Part shown: one piece after another, positions 57,011-64,000 of the stretch
Numbering within the stretch: the first letter of the stretch is position 1
Layout of the letters: each line of letters opens with the position of its first letter
DNA from: Mytilisepta virgata
Taxonomy: Eukaryota > Mollusca > Bivalvia > Mytilida > Mytilidae
NCBI GenBank assembly: GCA_028015205.1
Contig: CM051514.1
Location: 37,526,150 to 37,590,149 of the forward strand
Length of the DNA stretch: 64,000 nucleotides
Direction of reading: 5' to 3'
Notes under the pieces: generated by a model
Told to the model about the DNA's origin: nothing
The model's input: only the letters and a program-made list of their open reading frames with translations
Database searches by the model: none
Program-made: the position numbers and the translations under genes

Positions 57011-57044
<34 letters not shown>
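57011..57044. repeat. Poly(A) tract, 34 bases
   Basis: A perfect run of 34 A with no recognisable element body upstream, so I do not call it a retrotransposon tail. Confidence 0.9.
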
Positions 57045-57046
<2 letters not shown>

Positions 57047-57123
57047 AAAATAGGTGAAGTACGTATGCGTGACAAAATAAATGTTGACGTTTTCATTTAA
57101 CATATCCGATGTTGGAATAAACA

Positions 57124-58400
57124 GCAGGAAAATTATTCGTCATTTATAACAGGTAGGAGATAGTTTAAAAACATCATATAACATAATTGATTTTTCATAT
57201 AAAAAATGATAACCCTAAAATATTAATTGTTAAGATACCACAAGAATAAACGGATTTATTGAACATGTAATGACAAGTCAACGATGAAATGTTTTAAAAT
57301 TTATTTTTTAATTACTTTCTATTCTATTTCTTTTAAGTCAAATGCTTCTATTTTTGTACTCTTAAGTCCATACAACAATCCTAGCCCTAAATTAATGTTC
57401 ACTTGATGATTTGGAAAATCCACTTCATTAGATTCTAGTAATTTGTTAATCTTCATTTAATCTATAAATTTTAACAGCTTATTTCGGCTGCATTTATCGT
57501 GTTATTTATACATACGTAGATAGATTGTTATTTAGGACATTCAGCTAGTCCTTCTAATGTCTAATTGTATAAAGCCGATCCTTCTTCTACGAAACTAAAG
57601 AGGAAGGAAGGAGTATAGAATAGAATCTGCTATTTTTCATAATTTAGTGTTATAGATTTTATTGTTTTTTGCACACATACATAATTATATAATACGAAAA
57701 AACATACACACAAAAGCGGTAATTATTTCCAAAATTTCATTGGGTAAGTTGTTTTCACAAAACAAAAATGTTGTTAAGTGCAACCATAGAGTTGATTTGG
57801 CTCTTATCTTGACGATGAATGTAATATTTGCCAACTGGTTAAGCAACATAAAATCATCATAGATTGAACCGAATTAAAACAGTTTTACAATAACGATGTA
57901 ATGTGTATTATTAACTCTTGTTGGATATCAATATGGTGTGATTTTGTTGGGTGCAGAGAAACCATGAATTTGCCACAAAAGAAGGCTGGTTTTACATATA
58001 AACTGGTATTGACAGAAGAATACATTAAGCTTTTATTTTTTTAATATTTGAAATTACAAAATGAAAATGTTTTTTCCGATCCACTGTTATTCTGTTATTA
58101 GGTAATTATGCTCCATCAGATTAAATTCAAGCAAGTAAAAACGCTTTCGTTGCTATTTTTTTTCTTAAACACAGAGAGAGGCCTTCAACAAAAGGAAAAT
58201 CTCGCATCCAATAGCAATTTCAAAAAAGCACCTGTTTTCCTGGAAGTCATTTCTACATGAGGATTATATTTCACCGTTACTGAAACAAAGTATACAGATA
58301 CAAGGTCAATCAACCAGGAATTCTATGTGTGTTTTATAAATAACAAACGTACCCTGCTGCAACTTAAAATAAGCTTATCATTCATTTAAAACGTTATTTC
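57124..58400. other. Intergenic/intron region before the gene at 58562
   Basis: AT-rich sequence with no repeat I can match elsewhere in the window, apart from the promoter-like signals at 57685-57743. A 66-residue frame at 57662-57862 overlaps those signals and shows no coding features. Confidence 0.4.
57685..57743 (+). promoter_or_regulatory. Alternative candidate promoter/exon 1 for the gene at 58562
   Basis: TTATATAATA at 57685-57694 is followed at 57744 by GTAAGTTG after 'ttcattgg', a donor context like the subfamily II exon 1 of the copy at 34604 (cattgg|gtaagt). TATA-to-donor spacing is about 58 bp, near the 58-67 bp of the other copies. The intron would be 57744-58559. No CCTTGA element is present, so the assignment is tentative and competes with 54470-54930. 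Confidence 0.4.
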
Positions 58401-58561
58401 ACTAATATATAAAAATATTTATTAGAGTCAGAATGGAAATTTATTTTCCAACATAGTTTCCAGATTTGGGAAATTTTTCTACTCACAAATATTAAGCAAC
58501 AGAATTTTTCTGGTTTTTTTTTGTAAAAAAAATCCTCAGGTTTTGTTTTTCTTTTTCAGAC

Positions 58562-59110
58562 ATGGAATTTCTAAAGAGAAAATGGTCACTATTTTTCACT
58601 CTCATAGACGTTGACCATGATGGACTGGTAACTAAAGCTGATGTTGATAAAACTTTACAAGATTTTCCAATTGTTCAAGGTTTGACAGAAGAGGCTGGAA
58701 AATTAGCCGATGAGCGACTAGAAAAATGGTGGAACACTTACATCTTGAAAGGGAGAGACAAAATTACAGAAGGAGAACTTATAAACGATTTAGAGACACA
58801 ATACACGACCGATAAAAAATCATTTGTAGAAACAATAATAACAATGCAGGAAGAAATCTGTACAATTTTAAATTGTGATAAGACTACATTCGTTTCTCTT
58901 GATAATTATATAAAGGGGTTAAAAGTATTTGGACACGAAAGGGAAGATTTGATCAGAGCATCCTTTAAAATGTATAAACCGGAGAATGGAATGGTTCCTT
59001 TCAAAGAATTTATCGATGACTGGGTACAATTTTTGTCAGGAGATGATGAAAAAAATCCAGGGGTGGTTATGGAAACGTTTTTGTTTTGGGTTAAAGCAGC
59101 ATCTGAATGA
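58562..59110 (+). CDS. SCP/calexcitin-like EF-hand protein, subfamily III (intact)
   Basis: This 182-residue protein starts MEFLKRKWSLFF. EF1 is DVDHDGLVTKAD (residues 16-27), with three Asp in the chelating positions and Asp at 12. EF2 (YILKGRDKITEGEL) is degenerate. EF3 (NCDKTTFVSLDN) begins with Asn, not Asp, and ends with Asn, so binding there is doubtful. EF4 (MYKPENGMVPFKEF) lacks the first ligand. The C-terminus (METFLFWVKAASE) is longer and more hydrophobic than the KAGLV/KAGYL tail of subfamilies I and II, and resembles the frameshifted copy at 23061. The acceptor is excellent (tttttctttttcag, AG at 58558-58559), 2 nt before the ATG. A polyadenylation-type AATAAA lies at 59184-59189. 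Confidence 0.88.
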   Translation: MEFLKRKWSLFFTLIDVDHDGLVTKADVDKTLQDFPIVQGLTEEAGKLADERLEKWWNTYILKGRDKITEGELINDLETQYTTDKKSFVETIITMQEEICTILNCDKTTFVSLDNYIKGLKVFGHEREDLIRASFKMYKPENGMVPFKEFIDDWVQFLSGDDEKNPGVVMETFLFWVKAASE

Positions 59111-59838
59111 TTTGTAGCTTGTATTTTTTTTTACTTGTAAAGGTATTCGCTTATATATATTTAGTGTAAATGTTATTATATTTAATAAACTGTATAAAAA
59201 GATTGTACGAGTTATTACTTGTATGACAGCAGCATACGGGTTATTACCTGTACACCTGAGCTGTATATAATAACATATTATTACAATATATTTCAATCCT
59301 GTACGCGTACATTTATACTTTTGATAGCATTACAAATGAATATGCACAATAAATATATTAACCGTAAATTTGCATTGGAGTATTCTGTATCGACAATGTA
59401 CATGCAAGGACACTTAATGTTGCACAATATACCATTATTTATTAATATTTTGTTTCCATCATAATATTAATGGACTGATGATTAATTCATTCCCTGAAGA
59501 ACGTTACATAAATTTTTTATCGAATGCGTGAAATTTAAAATGATAGTGCAATCCTCAATAACGAATTTTAACATTCCTTTCAAGGTAGTTGTCTCGTAGA
59601 CATTTTACCCATACCTCCTTTAATATATTTATAACCTTCAAATGTTTCTAGTAGGTTAACTCAGAAATGCTTCCTAAGCATGAAACTGATGACAGCGTTC
59701 CTATTTATCCCCGCCCTTGCGATTTTTTTATTGCTATTGTTACCAATCCCATCTATCTGTCCATCCGTCCTTCCACCACACCTTTGTCACATCAAGTCCT
59801 CCTTTACTTTTTAGTTTAATATAGAATGGTTGCATACC
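59111..59838. other. 3' flank, no further gene
   Basis: AT-rich 3' UTR and flank of the gene at 58562 with an AATAAA at 59184-59189 and short non-conserved ORFs. Confidence 0.5.
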
Positions 59839-59839
59839 A

Positions 59840-60190
59840 CCTGTAGATGCGCAATAAGGTTTTAGAATTTTGATTTTGCAAACTTGGGGCTCACAGGGGT
59901 CGAACTTCCAAATTAATGCTTATGACCTAAAATCCTCTTTTATTTTATGCATTTTATTGCTATACAGTATTGTCATACACCATATATGGCAATAAGGTTT
60001 TAGAATTTTGATTTTCAAAACATGCGGCCCATATTTGCCAAATTTAGAAATTGTGATTGAAGCTTGTGGCCTAAACTTTTCTTTTAATTCTTCACCTTAT
60101 GCATTTTATTTCTATACAATGTTGTCATACTCTATATGTGGATGTGCAGTAAGGTTTTAGAATTTTGATTTTTAAAAAGTGGGACCCATC
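59840..60190 (+). repeat. Three diverged tandem units of ~135-160 bp
   Basis: 'aaggttttagaattttgattt' recurs near 59856, 59992 and 60150. Between the units lie 'atgcattttat.gctatacag' or 'atgcattttatttctataca' and 'gttgtcatac'-type words. The array is degenerate and non-coding. Confidence 0.7.
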
Positions 60191-61309
60191 TTCAGATGCA
60201 CAGGGATACAACGCGTTGGGAGTGCGGGGAGAGCTGTCGTTTCCGTCTGCTTCCATCTAATTAACCTATCATGGAAGTATATCTAAGCATTTCTTTACAA
60301 TGTATGAATTCAATGGTCGTTTTATTGTGTTCATATTAATATTCTGCTACAAGTGACAGAAATCTTTATGTACAAACTATATTTTATTTATCAATACTTT
60401 GAAAGTCATATGTAGTTTTCTGCGTTATAATAAACCTTTTTAAAAAAATTTCCGATATCTAAGGATTATTTATCCAAAGTAGATACCGACAAAATTTAAA
60501 TAAAAAATTGAACTTATGAGGCCAGAAGGATTCCATCTATCTTTAGAATTTTGTATGCTCAGATGGGACTTACAAACTAACCTGTTCAGTTTCAGTTCAT
60601 TTACTTTCCTACAGTCACGTGAGGCGTGACAGTCGATTTTTGCATTGTGTGCATTTAGCAAATAATTTGAATACATTTTATGTCTCAGATCCAATAAAAC
60701 ATTTACCTATAAAATAGATATTTACTACATATTCTCTTGTAATGCAAATAAACATATAACGATTTTGAATTGGTAGCAAAATCTATATAAAACTGGACCC
60801 GGTTTGAAATTTTAAAATATAATTTTAAAGAGATGTTTTACAATTTTATGGTTTCTCATTTCCAAAATTGCAGATGACATTGTATATATGAACAATATTA
60901 ATTTCAATATACTACACACATTTATCATTTCCAAGGACAGATATTTGTATGCATATACATTGTATTGGCATGATACGAGTTATGTTCTTCTCGTATAATT
61001 TATGATAGCATGATACTAAACCCCTAACGGGAGGGATTGTGGCTGATTTTCTATATGTTATAGACATAATCTTTCGATCAGTTTAATTGCGGTCTGGAGC
61101 TGGCATGTCAGTAACTGCTAGTGGTCCTTTGTTAATATATATTGATCATTGTCACTTTTTCTTAGTTTCTTCCGTTACATTTCTTAACATCGGACTCGGA
61201 CATCTTTTGAACTGATATTTTTACTGTGTGTATCGCTGTGTGTTTATTTATTCCACGTTGGCTAGAGGAATAAGGGGATCTCACAAAACATGTTTAACCC
61301 CGCCGCATT
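60191..61309. other. No gene seen
   Basis: AT-rich sequence; a short - strand frame at 60470-60694 has no support. Confidence 0.4.
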
Positions 61310-61575
61310 TTTGCGCCTGTCCAAAATCAGGAACCTCTAACCTTTGTTAGTCTTGTGTGTTTTTTTACTTTTGGTTCATGTTTATGTTTCGGAGTTTAGT
61401 GTGCCATCCATTTTGCTGAACTAGTATACATTATTGTTTAGGGGCCAGCTAAAGCCCGCCTCCGGGTGCGGGATTTTCTCGCAGCGTTGAAGACCCATTG
61501 GTTGCCTTGAGCTGTTTTCTGCTCTTTGGTCGGGTTGTTGTCTATTTGACACATTTCCCGCTTCCATTCTATATT
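61310..61575 (+). repeat. Mussel-type dispersed repeat ('ctttggtcgggttgttg')
   Basis: It contains 'aacctctaacctttg', 'atgtttcggagtttagtg', 'gcccgcctccgggtgcggg', 'gaagacccattggttgcctt', 'gctctttggtcgggttgttg' and 'tttgacacatttcccgct'. I recognise this as one of the most frequent repeats in mussel genomic sequence, which is part of the taxonomic argument. Confidence 0.7.
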
Positions 61576-61971
61576 CTATACATGTATGTACACTACCAAT
61601 TTGTTGTCATTTTTTTAAAGGTGTATGAAAAATCGATGCAGTATACCTATATGTAACAAGACGCAAGCTATACGTAGCTAATTATAATAAAAAGGTGAAA
61701 AGAGAAAGGGTAGCTAGGTCAGATAAAAGCGCCAAAATTTGCTCCGTTCTACTGTAAATAAGACTAGTTTAGGCACTATTAGCTGAAGAGGTACAGTGTC
61801 GCACTGTGTAATATCTAAAATATGATGTACATGTAGCCAATAAAAATTATTGATCCATAATTCTCGAACTTTTTTTGAATTAATTGTCCAACAAAATGTA
61901 ACGGGCATAGCACAGCACATATCGTCATTAAGGTACAAAGATACGTGTCACTAAAGATTGAATGGGATGAC

Positions 61972-62207
61972 TATATATAATAACCCATATTACTAGTACT
62001 GTATTGCATTAGTATAAACATCATCAGCTAGCCTAATTAATATATTTGATGTTTATACAATCTGTATGGAGAACATTAGACCGCAGCCAAATTAATAAAT
62101 GTATCCAAAGACACAAAGTGTTTCCAGATGTATTTTCAAGCTATAAAACAAAAGCTTATTGTTCACAGTTCTTTGTTGTATTTCGGGTATACGACTACTG
62201 GAAAAAG
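61972..62207 (+). promoter_or_regulatory. Candidate promoter and exon 1 of the gene at 63417
   Basis: TATATATAA lies at 61973-61981. A donor, AAAAAG|GTAAGA, has its junction at 62207/62208. The acceptor before the CDS (AG at 63413-63414) gives an intron of 62208-63414. If real, exon 1 is longer (about 200 nt) than in subfamilies I and II. Signals only. Confidence 0.35.
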
Positions 62208-62263
62208 GTAAGACGTTTTTCTTTCCGTAGTTTTATATTATTTTCATTAAACCTGAAAAAGAA

Positions 62264-62475
62264 ATAAGAAAAGTAATGAGAAGGTAAAATACTGAAAAGG
62301 TATATGTTTGATAACTTCTTACTGTATAATTTAAACTGAATTAGTGCGTCTAACTTGTATGCACATTATATAAGAAAAGTAATGAGAAGGTAAAATACTG
62401 AAAAGGTATATGTTTGATAACTTCTTACTGTATAATTTAAACTGAATTAGTGCGTCTAACTTGTATGCACATTAT
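62264..62475. repeat. Perfect 106 bp tandem duplication
   Basis: 62264-62369 and 62370-62475 are identical. It lies inside the putative intron of the gene at 63417. A recent slip duplication is likely; an assembly overlap error is possible. Confidence 0.95.
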
Positions 62476-63123
62476 GCATATGCATTTAATATAATTTTGC
62501 AATAACTAAATACTTACAAATAAGTAAAATCTTAATTAAAATGATTACATATTCGTATATAGAAGGGGAGGCATTTAGTAAATTTGCTGAAACTGACGTG
62601 TGCATTCCGTTAAGACATGTAAGATAACTTTACATCAGTTTGACCTTCCTGTCTAATGACAATGAATGGGTGGTAGTTTCTGGAAATACAATCTTGTCTG
62701 CAAGGGTTTGTATTCGCTAGAAACTGGCCGAAGTGATTAATGAACAAATATGAATCAGCCTTATCAGGAACCAAGACAAAACTGTACTCGTCAAATCAAA
62801 ACCATCAAGAACAATACAATGATTAAATATGTATAAAAAAGAGTAAAGCGATGATTAATTGGTTTGCCACCAATGAGTTGGCTATTAGTTATGTATAGGT
62901 AAAAATATGTGCACAACATCAACAACTACTTCCAGAAATTGCACATTATCATGCTGAAACTATGATAAAAATTCCATGTAAATTTCCACGAACCAGTTTC
63001 ATGTATTCGCAACAATAGACTCACTTTATCGTTTTCCTTATTATATAAAACATAAATTAACGGAGAGCTAATTTATACACTTATCTGATATACAGGTCTT
63101 GTCAAATAATGTACACGTAAATC

Positions 63124-63286
63124 AGGCGCGGATTCAGACGGGGGCGCACACGGCGCCAACCCCCTCCCCCTTAAAACATAAATATATATATTTAGCATAA
63201 AATCGTCCACTCCGCTCTGGGCTATATCAATCATCACAAACACTTCAGCCACCCCTTTAAACGTCATATCCTGGATCCACACCTGT
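63124..63286. mobile_element. Short MITE-like element with imperfect terminal inverted repeats
   Basis: The left end 'caggcgcggattcag' pairs with the right end 'ctggatccacacctg' (15 bp, three mismatches). The interior is short, GC-richer at the left, and has no ORF. It lies about 130 bp upstream of the last exon of the gene at 63417. No target duplication was clear. Confidence 0.55.
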
Positions 63287-63416
63287 AAATATCAGATCTA
63301 TGGAAGACAGTTGCACATTAATGTATATCATAGAATGTATGTATAACTTAATGCTTAGTCACAGGTTTAATTAGTAATAATGTGTATTAATTTGTTATTT
63401 TTTTTCATTCTCAGAG

Positions 63417-63947
63417 ATGGATTTTTTGAAAGAAAAGTGGGCAATGTGGTTTACCCTTTTGGATGTGAATAAAGATGGGAAAATTTCTCGTGAAGATGTT
63501 GAGGAAAATATTAAGAACTTTTCAACAGTAAAGGCTCTAACTGGAAATGCTGGGGAAATTGAAAAGGAGAAATTAAAACACTGGTGGGAAAAATACATTT
63601 TACAAGGGAAAAATGAAATGACCAAGGAAGAATTCGTACAAACTCTCACGAAACAGCACGATGAACACAAAGATCATTTAAATTTCAATTTAAGGTCATG
63701 CGCAGAGGACGCAACAGCTTTATTCTACCCAGGGAAAAATATCTCATTAGATGATTACATGAAGGCTGCTAAAATATGGGGAAATAACGATGAAGCCTTA
63801 GTTAAGAAATGCTTTGAATTTTACAAGCCACAACATGGAATAATTCCTACGGAGAAATATATGCACGACTGGATGCTATTTTGCACATGTGATGACAGAA
63901 GTAAAGAAAATCATGCATTAGGAGCGTTCAAAGCTGGATATGTGTAA
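63417..63947 (+). CDS. SCP/calexcitin-like EF-hand protein, divergent (intact)
   Basis: This 176-residue protein starts MDFLKEKWAMWF. EF1 is DVNKDGKISRED, the most canonical loop in the window, but again with Asp at 12. EF2 (YILQGKNEMTKEEF) is degenerate. At EF3 the family pattern LDTDxTxxxSxDNY is replaced by LFYPGKNISLDDY: one residue shorter and with both leading Asp lost, so this site cannot bind in the usual way. EF4 (FYKPQHGIIPTEKY) is degenerate. The tail is HDWMLFCTCDDRSKENHALGAFKAGYV. The acceptor 'cattctcag' (AG at 63413-63414) is 2 nt before the ATG. The protein probably has one functional metal site. Only 53 bases follow the stop before the window ends. Confidence 0.87.
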   Translation: MDFLKEKWAMWFTLLDVNKDGKISREDVEENIKNFSTVKALTGNAGEIEKEKLKHWWEKYILQGKNEMTKEEFVQTLTKQHDEHKDHLNFNLRSCAEDATALFYPGKNISLDDYMKAAKIWGNNDEALVKKCFEFYKPQHGIIPTEKYMHDWMLFCTCDDRSKENHALGAFKAGYV

Positions 63948-64000
63948 CCCGTAATTTCTTCTATATGCGTTTCCCACACTTGCAATCCCACCCATGGTAA

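Noticed and set aside
57011..57044. A LINE or processed-gene poly(A) tail
   Set aside because: No element body, 3' UTR-like sequence or target duplication could be recognised upstream.

Overview
This 64 kb window is AT-rich animal DNA with spliced genes and many repeats. It most probably comes from a bivalve mollusc, and a mussel (Mytilidae) is my best guess. The evidence is the repeat content: dispersed repeats I recognise as common in mussel genomic DNA, a tRNA-Ser-derived SINE with a conserved 3' domain, a roughly 164 bp tandem-repeat element organised like the bivalve 'pearl' family, and decayed reverse-transcriptase fragments. I could not search a database, so the taxonomy is inference.

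The only convincing protein-coding content is one gene family. Eleven loci encode, or once encoded, 176-183 residue EF-hand proteins of the sarcoplasmic calcium-binding protein (SCP)/calexcitin type. Six read intact: 6336-6872 (+), 18553-19095 (+), 27581-28117 (-), 34604-35140 (-), 58562-59110 (+) and 63417-63947 (+). Three are full length but frameshifted: 4091-4633 (+), 10658-11193 (-) and 23061-23613 (+). Two are relics: 20297-20516 and 40619-40810. In every full-length copy the whole ORF lies in one exon whose 3' splice site is 2-10 nt upstream of the ATG. A short non-coding first exon lies 0.4-2.3 kb further upstream. In several copies it carries a TATA box and a GTAAGT donor.

Layout. 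Subfamily I (N-terminus MDYLKQKWGYW) lies on the + strand in three duplicated blocks: about 1-4900, 14880-19540, and a decayed third block at 37570-42190. Subfamily II (MEFLKQKWSYW) lies on the - strand at 10.7, 27.6 and 34.6 kb, with its promoters facing the next subfamily I block. More divergent + strand members sit at 6.3, 23.1, 58.6 and 63.4 kb. The 23.7-37.65 kb interval is a tandem segmental duplication (6.6 and 7.4 kb units), each unit carrying one subfamily II gene. From about 42 to 58 kb there is no convincing gene, only repeats, decayed elements, short unassigned ORFs and two orphan promoter-like segments (about 47.5-48.0 and 54.5-54.9 kb).

How the genes relate. All copies share the EF1 loop (DxN/DxDGxxxxxD, with Asp at position 12). 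The EF2 and EF4 loops are degenerate. EF3 varies and never has Glu at position 12. The proteins are therefore expected to be soluble cytosolic buffers or sensors with few, possibly Mg2+-leaning, sites. The window records family birth and death: recent duplication (two copies about 97% identical in nucleotide sequence), insertions that can be dated against empty paralogous sites, frameshifted copies, and promoter remnants without genes.
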